DNA from: Pirellulimonas nuda
Lineage (GTDB): Bacteria > Planctomycetota > Planctomycetia > Pirellulales > Lacipirellulaceae
Direction of reading: 5' to 3'
Length of the DNA stretch: 64,000 bases
Assembly: GCF_007750855.1 (NCBI RefSeq)
Contig: NZ_CP036291.1
Location: forward strand, 1,612,001 to 1,676,000
Each line of letters starts with the position of its first letter. Positions within the stretch are counted from its first letter, which is position 1. Under the pieces are notes generated by a model that had not been told where the DNA came from, did not search any database, and saw only the letters and a list, made by a program, of their open reading frames with translations. Positions 34,621-44,266 of this stretch are shown piece by piece. The position numbers and the translations under genes were made by a program.

Positions 34621-36324
34621 ATGGCCCACATGCTAGTACTTCGCACATCGAAAATCGGCGTCAGATTTGTTTTGCTCGCGGCGTTCCTGTCGGCGAGCCC
34701 TCTGGCGACCGTCGCAGCAGAGCCGGCCCCAACCTCGCGAGCCGCCGACGTCGTCGTGTACGGCGGGACCTCCGCGGGCGTGATGGCGGCGGTGCAGGCC
34801 AAACGGATGGGGAAATCTGTCGTGCTCGTGGGGCCCGATCGGCGTCTGGGCGGACTGACGGCGGGGGGCCTGGGCTGGACCGACACCGGCAACAAGGGGG
34901 TCATCGGCGGCCTGGCCCGCGAGTTTTACCACCGCATCTGGCGGCGCTATCAAGACGACGCCGCCTGGAAATGGCAGTCGCGCGAGTCCTACGGGAGCCG
35001 CGGCCTGGGCGCCCGGGCCAGCGACGGGCGCCAACGCACGATGTGGATCTTTGAGCCGCACGTGGCCGAGTCCGTCTTTGAGGACTTGATACGCGAGCAC
35101 GAAATCCCGGTGGTGCGGGACGAATGGCTCGACCGCGACAGCGGCGTTGAGAAGCAAGACGCCCGGATCGTCGCCATCCGCATGCTCAGCGGCGACGCCT
35201 ACCGCGGCAAGGTGTTTATCGACGCCACCTACGAGGGCGACCTGATGGCCGCGGCGGGCGTGGAGTATCACGTCGGCCGCGAGGCCAATAGCGTCTACGG
35301 GGAGTCGTGGAACGGGGTGCAGACCGGCGTGTTCCAGCACCAGCACTACTTTAAACAACCGGTTGATCCCTACCGCATCCCCGGCGATCCCTCCAGCGGG
35401 CTGCTGCCCCGGATCAGCGATGAGCCGCCGGGCGACAAGGGGATGGGGGACGATCGGATCCAGGCGTACTGCTACCGCATGTGCCTGACCAACTCGCCCG
35501 AGAACCGCATCCCTTTCCCCAAGCCCGCAGGCTACGACCCCAGCCAGTACGAGCTGCTGCTGCGGGTGTTTGCTACGGGCTGGCGCGAGACGTTTGAGAA
35601 GTTCGACCCGATGCCCAACCACAAGACGGACACCAACAATCACGGCCCCTTTAGCACCGACAATATCGGGTACAACTATGCGTACCCCGAGGGGACCTAC
35701 GCACAGCGCGAAGCGATCCTCCAGGAGCACCGGACGTACCAGCAGGGGCTGCTGTACTTTATGGCCAACGATCCACGCATGCCCGCGGACGTGCGGTCCG
35801 AGATGTCCGAGTGGGGGCTCGCGAAGGACGAGTTCACCGAAACCGGAGGGTGGCCGCACCAGATCTACGTCCGCGAGGCACGCCGCATGGTCGGCGACTA
35901 CGTCCTCACGGAGCTGGACTGCATGGACCGCCGCGAAACGCCTGAGTCGGTGGGCATGGGTTCGTATACCTTAGACTCTCACAACGTGCAGCGCTACGTG
36001 ACCCCGGAGGGAACCGTGCAGAATGAGGGGGACGTTGGCGTCCGTGTCCCGCGGGCCTACGAGATTGCTTACGGCGCGCTGACCCCTAAGAAGGAGCAGT
36101 GCGAGAACCTGTTGGTGCCCGTGTGCGTCTCTTCCTCACACATCGCTTTTGGCTCGATCCGCATGGAGCCGGTCTTCATGATCCTGGGGCAGAGCGCAGC
36201 CACGGCCGCCAGCTTGGCGATCGATGACGGCATCCCCGTACAAGACCTAGACTACCAACAGCTAAGGTCCAGGCTGGACGCCGACGGTCAGGTCTGCGAA
36301 GCGCAGACCTCGGCACGTGAGTAG
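34621..36324 (+). CDS. Secreted FAD-dependent oxidoreductase (FAD_oxidored family)
   Basis: 567 residues. A signal peptide (about 1-32) is followed at once by an FAD-binding motif (DVVVYGGTSAGVMAAVQAKR) and the second family motif RRLGGLTAGGLGWTD. Further conserved pieces are IDATYEGDLMAAAGVEYHVG and HIAFGSIRMEPVFMILGQSA near the C-terminus. The family is common in planctomycetes and Verrucomicrobia and is often found near glycoside-degrading genes; its reaction is not established. Export of an FAD enzyme usually uses Tat, but no twin-Arg motif is visible in the leader, so the route is unclear. ATG 34621 follows an AGAGA-rich stretch. Confidence 0.9.
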   Translation: MAHMLVLRTSKIGVRFVLLAAFLSASPLATVAAEPAPTSRAADVVVYGGTSAGVMAAVQAKRMGKSVVLVGPDRRLGGLTAGGLGWTDTGNKGVIGGLAREFYHRIWRRYQDDAAWKWQSRESYGSRGLGARASDGRQRTMWIFEPHVAESVFEDLIREHEIPVVRDEWLDRDSGVEKQDARIVAIRMLSGDAYRGKVFIDATYEGDLMAAAGVEYHVGREANSVYGESWNGVQTGVFQHQHYFKQPVDPYRIPGDPSSGLLPRISDEPPGDKGMGDDRIQAYCYRMCLTNSPENRIPFPKPAGYDPSQYELLLRVFATGWRETFEKFDPMPNHKTDTNNHGPFSTDNIGYNYAYPEGTYAQREAILQEHRTYQQGLLYFMANDPRMPADVRSEMSEWGLAKDEFTETGGWPHQIYVREARRMVGDYVLTELDCMDRRETPESVGMGSYTLDSHNVQRYVTPEGTVQNEGDVGVRVPRAYEIAYGALTPKKEQCENLLVPVCVSSSHIAFGSIRMEPVFMILGQSAATAASLAIDDGIPVQDLDYQQLRSRLDADGQVCEAQTSARE

Positions 36325-36867
36325 CCCAACCGATCCCCTCAGCCCCCCGCGCCGCCCTGCTTGAGCCGGCCCCAGTCGAGCGCGTCGGCGCTAACCACAG
36401 TCGCCTTGAGCGCCTGTTCCATCTGACGGATGGCCAGGGCCCCGGCTGGTCATCGCTCGGCGACGCCGGCCGCGCGGCGTTGTCCTCCAGAAGCCTCCCG
36501 TCTAGCGTCCCACAAGTTAGGCGGCCGGGTCACGTCACGACGGAGCATTCGACCTGCAAACTTAATGCCCGGGTGATCGCGGCGTGTCCCGCCAACAACG
36601 AGCGGCTACGAGGGTTCCGAAGCGCGCGGTTGGGGTTGAGCTGCGCCCAGGCGTGCGGCGCCCGGCGGGTCCACGCCGCAGTTGGCCGCGGAAGGACCGA
36701 TAAGGCCGGCGAACGGCCCACACGCATCGTGTGCTCGTATCGTCACGGACACGGGACCCTGGGATCGCAAGGCCACGGGTTACGAGCGCCATCCGCCCCG
36801 CCTCGGCCGCCCGCTTGGCTTGTCGTGGCCAAGCCGGCCGGGGGAGTGCGGGTCTTGGAACGGTCGG
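36325..36867. other. Gene-poor interval with a possible decayed frame
   Basis: About 540 bases. On the minus strand a short frame at roughly 36340-36440 reads ALAIRQMEQALKATVVSA and ends in a stop after LKQGGAGG; it has protein-like composition but is broken upstream by an in-frame stop. A second piece (LLEDNAARPASPSDDQPG) lies in another frame just upstream, as if one gene had been frameshifted. Nothing else was recognised. Confidence 0.3.
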
Positions 36868-38418
36868 CTAGAGGCATCGCAGGAAGGCGACCAGATTGCG
36901 CTTCTCCTCGGGGGTCAGGTTGAGGCCCTGCACGAGGTTGAAGAACTCGACGGTATCCTCCAGCGTGAGGCAGCGGCCGTCGTGCAGGTACGGCGGGCTG
37001 TCCTTAATGCCACGCAGCGTGAACGTCTTGATGGGTCCGTCGCCCGGTTCGTTCTTCAGGAACCGCTCCAGGTGCAGGTCGTGCATCTTGTCGTCCAAGT
37101 AGAACGGAGCCGGGTGGCATACGGCGCACCCCGCCTTGCCGAAGAATAGCTCTTCTCCCCGCAACTCGCCGTCGGTCGCCTTCTGGGAATCGAGCCGGCC
37201 GGTGATCGGGTCCAGCTTCGGCGCGGGAGGGAAGTCCAGCATGTTCTGCAGCTGGGCCATGTGGCTGACCTGGATCCTGTCAAGGATATTCATCCCCTTC
37301 TTGATGGCGTGGATCTCATCGCCGTTGAAGTAGGCCGTCCGCTGCTCGAACTCGGTGAAGTCCTCGACAGAACGCAGGCTCCGCTTCGAGCCGTGGATCT
37401 GCTGGTTGAACAGCCCCCGCAGGCTCGTCGTGTCCAGCCGCATCCGCCGCTCCTCGGGGCGGGTGTCGGGGTTTAGGTGGAACTGCCCGGTCGTGTGCCC
37501 GTTGACGTGGCAATCAAAGCACGTCACCCCGAGGCTGGGCCGGGGACTCTTGCGGTCGTCGGTCGGGTTGAACTCCTCCTGCGGAAACGGCGTTAGCAGC
37601 AGCCGCAGGCCATCGAGTTGCACCGGCGTCAGCACGTCCTTGAACAGCCGGTAGTAGTTGTTGATTGAGACGACCTCGCCGCGCGAGACGTCGCCCAACT
37701 CGGGCCGGTTGTTGAGGTAGATGGCCGGCGGGAACTCCGGCAAGAACGCCTCGGGCAGGTCGAAGCCTACGTCGAATCGCTCCAGCCGCGGAAACATCTC
37801 GATCTGCATCCGCGGGAAGACCTGACCGCCATTGGCCTGCAGCGGGTGAGGCAGCGACGGGTAAGGGAAGACGCCCTGCTCCTCGATCTCGCCCGGAGAC
37901 ATCTCGGCGAGCTCCCCCCAGGACATCCCCTCCGCCAGCCGAGCGGTGGGCCCCACGCATAGCGGCTTGCCTCGCGACATCTTCGCCTCGGGATCGAGTC
38001 GCGGCTCCAGCACGTAGCGGCGCTCCAACAGGGTTTGCTGGGCCTGCATCACTTTTGGCTTTCCGGCGCTCTCCTTTTTGTAGATCTCCTCGAACGTCTG
38101 GTACGGCCGATCGGAGTTCAGCGGGTCACGGTAGAAGTCGAACCCCGAGATTTTGCCTTCCTTCGGTTGGTTCTCGAAAACCGGGGACGACGGCCACGCT
38201 TTCCGCGCGTCGAAGACGTCCGAGCGGTCGTGTGCGCTCTTTTTCTGTTCCGGGCGTGTGGCTGGGACCTCCCGAGTCGTCTGCGCCTCGGCAACGGCGT
38301 CGGCCGGAGGGGGTGGCGTGCGAGTTTGCTCCTCGCCCTGCTGCGCGGCGACTAGCGCCAGGCCGCCGGAGAAGATCATTGCCGCCACTACGGCACTCAA
38401 GCTCGATCGGTTGTACAT
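36868..38418 (-). CDS. Secreted di-haem cytochrome c (MauG/CcpA-like)
   Basis: 516 residues. A signal peptide (about 1-25, ending VAAQ) precedes a Pro/Gln-rich linker and two haem c motifs: CFDCH near 300 and CAVCH near 431. The C-terminal part (RGEELFFGKAGCAVCHPAPF, then FTLRGIKDSPPYLHDGRCLT and DTVEFFN) follows the bacterial di-haem peroxidase/MauG fold. The spacing between haems and the long N-terminal region (about 290 residues) differ from classical CcpA. It probably acts in periplasmic electron transfer or peroxide reduction. AAGGAG precedes the ATG. Confidence 0.85.
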   Translation of the reverse strand: MYNRSSLSAVVAAMIFSGGLALVAAQQGEEQTRTPPPPADAVAEAQTTREVPATRPEQKKSAHDRSDVFDARKAWPSSPVFENQPKEGKISGFDFYRDPLNSDRPYQTFEEIYKKESAGKPKVMQAQQTLLERRYVLEPRLDPEAKMSRGKPLCVGPTARLAEGMSWGELAEMSPGEIEEQGVFPYPSLPHPLQANGGQVFPRMQIEMFPRLERFDVGFDLPEAFLPEFPPAIYLNNRPELGDVSRGEVVSINNYYRLFKDVLTPVQLDGLRLLLTPFPQEEFNPTDDRKSPRPSLGVTCFDCHVNGHTTGQFHLNPDTRPEERRMRLDTTSLRGLFNQQIHGSKRSLRSVEDFTEFEQRTAYFNGDEIHAIKKGMNILDRIQVSHMAQLQNMLDFPPAPKLDPITGRLDSQKATDGELRGEELFFGKAGCAVCHPAPFYLDDKMHDLHLERFLKNEPGDGPIKTFTLRGIKDSPPYLHDGRCLTLEDTVEFFNLVQGLNLTPEEKRNLVAFLRCL

Positions 38419-39253
38419 CGAAGTTCTCCTTGTTCAGCTAAAAATTTGACGTGGGGCGCAGCCGCTCGGGCGTCGCTGCAATTCCGAAGCCCGAGAGACC
38501 CGATCTGAATCTACGGGCCACTTGAAGTTCTAAGGGCGTTTCATGCACGGCTAGTTCCCGTGGCGTGGCTCCTTCTACTCATCTCGTGTTGAGCAGGAGC
38601 CGCTCGAAACAAGGCGTCTGCACGCGGGGGCCGGGTTCGACGCATCCCTCGATGCCCGCATGCTGCCGGGTGCGTGGTGAGCTTTTCCAACAGGACCGCC
38701 TGGGCCGGGGTCGCGGCCCGCGTGAACCCCGTCCCGCGCGATCGTTCTGTGCCTGGCCCCGGCGCTCCGGCTGTTTTCAAACCCGGGCGGTCGCACATCG
38801 AGCAACTCGCTGCTCTGTCTGAGCTGGTCGCACCCACGCGACGAGAACGTAGCGCGATTTCCTTGGATCTGCACGGATCTGAATGTGCTAGTCATGCCAT
38901 AATCTTCCCGCAGGTTGGTCCGCTCCATCGGGGCAAGAAGGCCTTGGGACGCTGGAAGTGTGTTTCCTGGCTTCCCGCGGCTTGCAAATTTCGTACCCGT
39001 CGTCCTCGCGATCTCGTGGCGGTAAGCCATTTCAGGGCTCTGTTGCTAAACCCAAATCAACCGGTGTGAACCAACGGCGAGCGGGCGCGTCGCAAAGGCC
39101 GTGTGCGGCGCCGCGGCTCCCTGGCCAGGCAGAAGACTCAACCGCCGACCGCACCGATCGCTGCGAGCATGCTGCTGAGTGTCGCAAGAGCCGCGCTGAA
39201 GACACAGCGGAAACTCGGCGTGGTTCACCGCCCGCGCGGGCTCTCCGGCTAGC
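38419..39253. other. Gene-poor region
   Basis: About 835 bases with no supported gene on either strand. Frames present are short and Arg/Pro/Ser-rich. At 39033-39052 the sequence GGGCTCTGTTGCTAAACCC resembles the GGNTCTGTTGCAAA-type termini of some insertion sequences, but no matching inverted copy or transposase was found. The tract adjoins a decayed gene, so it may be eroded accessory DNA. Confidence 0.4.
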
Positions 39254-39760
39254 TCAGATTTTGCGGGGCAGGCGTCGCCGCTCAGCCGGGCCGACGGTTA
39301 GGCCAGGCCTGTGCCGCTGGGCGTCACTGATGAGCCGCTCCCCGAACCCCAAGACTGGCAGTCTCGCGCAAACGCCCGATGAAACAGCGGACCGAAGGTG
39401 TTCAGGCAGCCTTGCAAGCTGCGACTCCAGCCCCGCTTGGGAGGCAGCACCGGACGCCTCGAGGGCCGTGAGCGTATACAGCAAACCACCCATGCAGCGG
39501 TCGGCCATGTGGGCCGTGGCGACTGCCTGCCCCGCCGCCCGAGCCGCAGCGATCGCCCCCTTGTCCCTGACCTGGCGTGCCGCCGCAGGGGCAGCCAGAG
39601 ACGCCTTCATCGCGACACCCGTCTTGACCTCACCATTGGCCAATGCGCAGGCGGCCACCAGTGATTGATGGGGGCGAAGATCGTCGTCGCTCAACTGAGT
39701 GAAGAGGGGAAGCTCCCGCTCGGCGCAGTCTGCTGCCTACCGAGCAAGAAACCCATGATC
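39254..39760 (-). pseudogene. Decayed immunity-protein-like gene (Imm-5-like family)
   Basis: Read on the minus strand, the frame gives DHGFLAR, then a TAG at 39739-39737, then AADCAERELPLFTQLSDDDL, followed by ANGEVKTGVAMKASLAAPAA, AAARAAGQAVATAHMADRC and ARLPEHLRSAV. This matches the order of the short Ala-rich proteins annotated as putative immunity proteins, whose N-terminus typically reads DHRxLAxWAADCAERVL and whose end reads RLPEHLR. The amber codon falls exactly where Trp (TGG) is expected. The frame runs about 45 codons past the normal end with unrelated residues, and no good start is present. A restart at TTG 39694 is possible but would lose the conserved N-terminus. No toxin partner is adjacent. 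Confidence 0.68.
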
Positions 39761-39865
39761 CTCCCGCTCAAGCAGCCCCCCTCAATGAACAGCAACGAAC
39801 CGTCGATCGCGGGGTGGGCAACAAACAATGAGGGGCGTACGCCGGGCGGGCGGCCGTGGACCCGA

Positions 39866-40339
39866 TTAGTTCTTCGGTGCTCCGGGCGGTTGATAGTTTC
39901 CGGGCACTGTCCGCAAGGCGATGTTCACACGGTTCCAGGCGTTGATGGCGCTGACGGTCCAGGCTAGGTCGCTGATTTCTTGGTCGTTGAAACTCTCGCG
40001 GGCTGCTTCATGCACCTCCTCTGGGATCGAGCGGTCGGCCACCCGGGTGAGCTCCTCCGCCAGCAGGAGGCCCGCGCGTTCTCGCTCGCTGTAGTAGGGG
40101 CTCTCACGCCAGGCCGAGAGGCCGTAGAGCCGCTGCTCTGATTCGCCAGCCGCGCGGGCGTCCTTCCAGTGCATGTCGATGCAGAAAGCGCAGCCGTTGA
40201 TCTGCGACACGCGGAGATGGATCAACTCTCGCAGCGGCTTTTCGATGCTGCCCTGCGTCAGCGCCTTCTCCACGCCCAGCATCGCACGGTAGGCGTTGGT
40301 GCTTTGTTTATCGACGGTCGGCTTGGCACTCGTGCTCAT
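39866..40339 (-). CDS. Carboxymuconolactone decarboxylase / AhpD-family protein
   Basis: 157 residues, normal length. The redox motif CxxCxxxH is present in NGCAFCIDMHWKDARAAGES, as in AhpD alkylhydroperoxidases, with the preceding LRELIHLRVSQI helix and the following YSERERAGLLLAEELTRV. It likely reduces peroxides in the cytoplasm using the two Cys. A role in lactone decarboxylation is less likely given the CxxC. The ribosome site is weak. It is separated by 144 bases from the GH97 gene on the same strand. Confidence 0.9.
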   Translation of the reverse strand: MSTSAKPTVDKQSTNAYRAMLGVEKALTQGSIEKPLRELIHLRVSQINGCAFCIDMHWKDARAAGESEQRLYGLSAWRESPYYSERERAGLLLAEELTRVADRSIPEEVHEAARESFNDQEISDLAWTVSAINAWNRVNIALRTVPGNYQPPGAPKN

Positions 40340-40483
40340 CGCGTTCTCGCTATTGCGTTCGATGGTTGCTGGATGGCGGGGCGGGCGCCCGCCCTTTTCC
40401 TTACTGGCTCCTCCCCACGGTACGATCGGCGGTAGTTCGGCCCGCCTTGCCGTCCCGGAGCACCGCGACGACAGACGCCGCCT

Positions 40484-42490
40484 TTAGCTCGGTTCGAGGA
40501 TCATGCAGTGGCCGCCGCCGGGGGCTAGCTTGGCCGAAATGACGCTCTTTTGGTCTACCGGGATCTGACGGATGCGGTAGGCCTCGCGGTTGGTTTGGAA
40601 GTGAGAATCCGGCGCGTCCTCGTAGAGGGTCGCCGTGTACTTTCTGCCTGGCTCGAGGAAGTCAAGGGACAGGTCGAGGGTCCGGGGCTGCTCGTTCGTG
40701 ACGGCGCCCACGTACCAGGCGTCGCCGCTTCGGCGGGCCGTCGCGATGGAGGCGCCTATCTCGCCGTGCAGGACGCGCGTCTCGTCCCAGGTCATCGGCA
40801 GCCGCCGAAGGAACTCGAACAGGTCCGCCTTGGCGGCGTAGGCCTCGGGGCAGTCGGGCAGGATCGCGAGGCCAGAAAAGGTGATCAGGACCCGAGCCGT
40901 TTCGGAGACGACGGTCGACTCGACGTTGGCGTAGATGCGTGGGCGGTCCTTGGCCGGGTTCTTAAGGGCGTAGAGGCCGTTGTTCATGTCGAGCGGGCCG
41001 GCGATCATGTTCACGAACACCTGCTCGCAGAAGTCGGACGGGCTGAAGGCGCGCAGCGAATCTGACTGGGCGTGGCAGAACTCGCGCGTCAGGTAATTGG
41101 GGTACGTCCGTTCGTCTCCGGAAGGGGGGACGGGGCCGTCGTGGAAGTCACACACAAGGTGTCGCTCGGCGCACAGCCGCACGATTTCCCGCGTGGCGCG
41201 CACCTTCCGCTGACCGGACCCCGACATGAAGCCGTACTTGATCCCCGCGGCCCCCCATTGCTGGTAGAGCGACAGCGTTTCTTCGAAGGGGTAGTTGCGG
41301 CGAGCGACGTCGTTGACATAGAGGATGACCCCTACGTTTCGCTGCTTGGCGTAGGCGATCAACGCCGGCATATCGATGGGGTCTTGCCAGTCGTCCGGCG
41401 CCGGCGCGCGGATGATCTTCGGCCGTCTTGTGTTGGTTTGTGCAATCAAGTGGTCCCGGCTGGTCCGCGGGTCGGACTCCTTCTCAAACTCGGGCCCGTA
41501 CCAGTTTGCGTCGACCACGAGGTAGCGGATGTTGTTGGCGGACGCGAAATCGATGAACCTCCTCCAACTCGGCATGTCGAGCCCGTACTGGAATCCGTCG
41601 TCCGTACGCGCGCCCCAGGCCCGCCAGTCCCACAACGCGAGCCCCGGCTTGATCCAATCGGTGTCGGACAGCTCGCAGGGCGGGTTGAGGCAGTAGGGCA
41701 GCGGAGCGGTCAACAGGTCTCCGGGGCGATCGCCGACGATCAGCACGCGCCAAGAAGTCGATTGGCCCGGGGCGAGGGTCGATGGTTCGAACGTCGCGCG
41801 GAGCGCTGTTCCGCCGGGTTGGATCGGCGTGAGCCGGAACGGCGCGCCGTTGAAGATGGCTGCTTCCAGAACGCAAGCGTACGTGTCCCCGTCGCCCCGC
41901 AAGGTAAGGGGCGGATTGTGCGCACTCGACCCCGGCAGCGTGCTCAGGGGCGCCGGCCCCCAGGGGTCGTGCTCTTTGCGGTACGACCATGCGGTGTAGT
42001 CGCCCGCGAAGGCAAACTCGGTAGCGTCGTCCTTGAGATGAACCTCGTCGTCCCAGCCGCCATCGTTGGGAAACTCGTACCGCAGCGCGACCCCCTGATC
42101 GTAGACGCGCAGAACGATCCGGATCGTCCGCTCGGGGCCGTCGGCGGCCCGCAGCGTCCAAACCCCTTGCCGGTAGTCGTTGGCGTACTCCGCGAACTTT
42201 CCCCAGACCGTGGCGATGGTTTCGGAGTGTCGCGTCGATTCGAACTGCGCCGATTCCCACGCCGAGGGGGCGGCCCCCTCCGGCACGACTCCCAGGCGGC
42301 TCGGCTTCACGAGCGGCGCCTGCTTGTAGCCGACCTGCCACTGGGGCCCGTTGGCGTCGAGGGTTAGCGTAACCGTCAGTCGGCCATCTGGGCTTTGGAG
42401 TCGGGCTACCTCTTCGGCCGGCGCCGCCGCGGCGTAGGCCAGGACGTAGAGGACGGCTCCGACACGGCAGAGCGTACGGACGGACGTCAT
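40484..42490 (-). CDS. Glycoside hydrolase family 97, secreted
   Basis: 668 residues. A signal peptide (about 1-26) is followed by the N-terminal beta-sandwich of GH97 (LQSPDGRLTVTLTLDANG), the (beta/alpha)8 barrel and a C-terminal sheet domain ending GGGHCMILEPS. Barrel motifs include LVVDANWYGPE, YAKQRNVGVILYVND, and GIKYGFMSGSGQRK, then HDGPVPPSGDERTYPNYLTR. In retaining GH97 alpha-galactosidases the Asp nucleophile stands where this protein has Gly (KYGFM), so it is not that subtype; inverting alpha-glucosidases also have Gly there. ATG 42490 has GGAG seven bases upstream. It is 100 bases downstream of an arylsulfatase gene on the same strand. Confidence 0.9.
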   Translation of the reverse strand: MTSVRTLCRVGAVLYVLAYAAAAPAEEVARLQSPDGRLTVTLTLDANGPQWQVGYKQAPLVKPSRLGVVPEGAAPSAWESAQFESTRHSETIATVWGKFAEYANDYRQGVWTLRAADGPERTIRIVLRVYDQGVALRYEFPNDGGWDDEVHLKDDATEFAFAGDYTAWSYRKEHDPWGPAPLSTLPGSSAHNPPLTLRGDGDTYACVLEAAIFNGAPFRLTPIQPGGTALRATFEPSTLAPGQSTSWRVLIVGDRPGDLLTAPLPYCLNPPCELSDTDWIKPGLALWDWRAWGARTDDGFQYGLDMPSWRRFIDFASANNIRYLVVDANWYGPEFEKESDPRTSRDHLIAQTNTRRPKIIRAPAPDDWQDPIDMPALIAYAKQRNVGVILYVNDVARRNYPFEETLSLYQQWGAAGIKYGFMSGSGQRKVRATREIVRLCAERHLVCDFHDGPVPPSGDERTYPNYLTREFCHAQSDSLRAFSPSDFCEQVFVNMIAGPLDMNNGLYALKNPAKDRPRIYANVESTVVSETARVLITFSGLAILPDCPEAYAAKADLFEFLRRLPMTWDETRVLHGEIGASIATARRSGDAWYVGAVTNEQPRTLDLSLDFLEPGRKYTATLYEDAPDSHFQTNREAYRIRQIPVDQKSVISAKLAPGGGHCMILEPS

Positions 42491-42590
42491 TGGGATGCTC
42501 CGGTTATTGCGTGCGTAGATGCCTGATCCACGCAGGTCTCTAGGTTCGAAGTTGGGTCGGGGCTGCAAGCGTCGGCGTTGCGATGCCCGC

Positions 42591-44153
42591 TTACTTGCTG
42601 GGCACGGTAGGGCTTTGCAGGCTCTGCTTCAGCCTCGCCGCGAGGTCGTTGGCGACGACGGGATGCTGGGCGATCACATTGGTGGATTCGCCCGGGTCGT
42701 CCGCTAGGTTGTAGAGTTGGGCTTCGGCGGGCATATCGGAGTGGCCCGTCGGGTCGCCTACGCCGCCGTGCTTGGGGCCGGCGGGCAACTTGCGGGGCCC
42801 CGCCGGGATGTACTTCCAGTCTGCCTTGCGGATGGCCATGCGGCCGTTGCCCTGCTGCACCAGCTCGTCGCGTCCCTTGTCGCTCCTGCCCAGCAGCGCC
42901 GGCAGCACATTAACGCTGTCTGGCCCCGCGCCCTCGGGCACGCTGGCGCCCGCCAGTTCTGCGAGCGACGCCAGGAAGTCGACCTGGCACACCATCGCGT
43001 CGGTGACGCCCGGTTTGACGGTCCCGGGCCAGCTAACGATGGTCGGCATGCGGGTCCCTCCTTCCCACACCTGGTACTTCCCGCCGCGGAAGGGTCCGTT
43101 GGGGTCGTGATCGCCGATGTTCTCCAACGAACCGTCCTCGTAGCCGTCGGTGACCACCGGGCCGTTGTCGCTGCTGAAGATCACCAGCGTGTTCTTGCGG
43201 AGGTCCAGGCGCTCGAGCGCGTCGATGAAGCGGCCGACCGCCTCGTCCATCTCAAGGATCGCGTCGCCCCGCCCGCCGGCGCCGCTCTTACCGCGGTGGC
43301 GGTCTGCGGGCCAGCGCGGCTCGTGGATGTCGTGCAGGTTGAAGTACAGGAAGAATGGCTTGTCCTTGTGCTCTGTGACGTAGCGGATCGCCCTGTCGGT
43401 GAACCGGTCGGCCATCTCTTCGTCCTTCCACCAAGCAGCGCGGCCCCCCGACATGTAGCCGATACGGCTGATGCCGTTGATGATGGTGCCCGAGTGCTGC
43501 GGGTCCGCCGCGAGGCGGGTCAGGTCGGGCCGCTCGTGGCCGGTCGGGATCGTGCCGATCTTCTTCCGGTAGTCGATCTGGATCGGGTCGTCTTGTTCGG
43601 CGCCCTCCACACGGCGGCCGTCGATGTAGACGCAGGGGACCCGGTCGTTGGTGGCCGCCATCACGTACGACTCGTCGAACCCCGCCTCCAGCGGCCCGGG
43701 CTTGATGTCGCCGTTCCAGTCGACACCGCCGCGGCCCAGGCCGAGGTGCCACTTGCCGATCACCGCGGTGGCGTACCCCGCGCGGCGGAGCAACTCGGGG
43801 AGCGTGGCGCTGCCGGGCTCAATTAGCATGGGGGCGTCGGCCGGCAAGATTTCTGCCAAAGGATTGCGAAAGGCGTACGAGCCGGTAAGCAGCGAGTACC
43901 GGCTAGGCGTGCAAGTGGCCGAGCTCGCGTAACCAGACGTGAACCGCAGCCCGTCCGCCGCAAGGCGGTCGATATTGGGGGTATGGATGGCGCTGCTGCC
44001 GTAGCAACTGACGTCGCCGATGCCGACATCGTCTGTGTAGACAATGACGATGTTTGGCGGTTCGGACTCCGCACCCCTAGCCCGCTGGGACGCGAGCGCC
44101 CCGCACACAGCCGCCAGGATGACCAAGACAAGGTTTGTTTTCATAGCGTCCAT
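42591..44153 (-). CDS. Arylsulfatase, formylglycine-dependent (S1 family)
   Basis: 520 residues. A signal peptide (about 1-27) is followed by the metal motif NIVIVYTDDVG (D41/D42) and the maturation motif CTPSR (C81-R85), to be converted to formylglycine. Further conserved blocks are VIGKWHLG, FFLYFNLHDIHEPR and VIFSSDNGPV. All expected catalytic residues are present, in contrast to the two sulfatases further downstream. It should cleave sulfate esters from carbohydrates in the periplasm. A second ATG at 44144 is an equally possible start. Confidence 0.95.
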   Translation of the reverse strand: MDAMKTNLVLVILAAVCGALASQRARGAESEPPNIVIVYTDDVGIGDVSCYGSSAIHTPNIDRLAADGLRFTSGYASSATCTPSRYSLLTGSYAFRNPLAEILPADAPMLIEPGSATLPELLRRAGYATAVIGKWHLGLGRGGVDWNGDIKPGPLEAGFDESYVMAATNDRVPCVYIDGRRVEGAEQDDPIQIDYRKKIGTIPTGHERPDLTRLAADPQHSGTIINGISRIGYMSGGRAAWWKDEEMADRFTDRAIRYVTEHKDKPFFLYFNLHDIHEPRWPADRHRGKSGAGGRGDAILEMDEAVGRFIDALERLDLRKNTLVIFSSDNGPVVTDGYEDGSLENIGDHDPNGPFRGGKYQVWEGGTRMPTIVSWPGTVKPGVTDAMVCQVDFLASLAELAGASVPEGAGPDSVNVLPALLGRSDKGRDELVQQGNGRMAIRKADWKYIPAGPRKLPAGPKHGGVGDPTGHSDMPAEAQLYNLADDPGESTNVIAQHPVVANDLAARLKQSLQSPTVPSK

Positions 44154-44209
44154 CTGGGAAAAGGGAGCCTACAAGCTGATGGTCGTCCAAGCGGGTGGGA
44201 ACTTCAAGC

Positions 44210-44230
44210 AAGAAAGGGGCTCCGGCCCCG
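44210..44230 (-). terminator. Possible weak terminator after the sugar porter gene
   Basis: On the minus strand a five-base GC stem (GGGGC with GCCCC, four-base loop) is followed by TTTCTTG, about 40 bases past the porter stop. The stem is short and the T tract broken, so it is only suggestive. Confidence 0.3.
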
Positions 44231-44266
44231 TCCCCCGGGAGCGGGGCGTCCGTTGGCCGCGGCCGG

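Noticed and set aside
38541..39030. Several short frames of 60-150 codons on both strands
   Set aside because: No motif, no ribosome site and shadow-like composition; treated as gene-poor DNA.
41072..42367. Plus-strand frame of 431 codons
   Set aside because: Antisense shadow of the GH97 gene.
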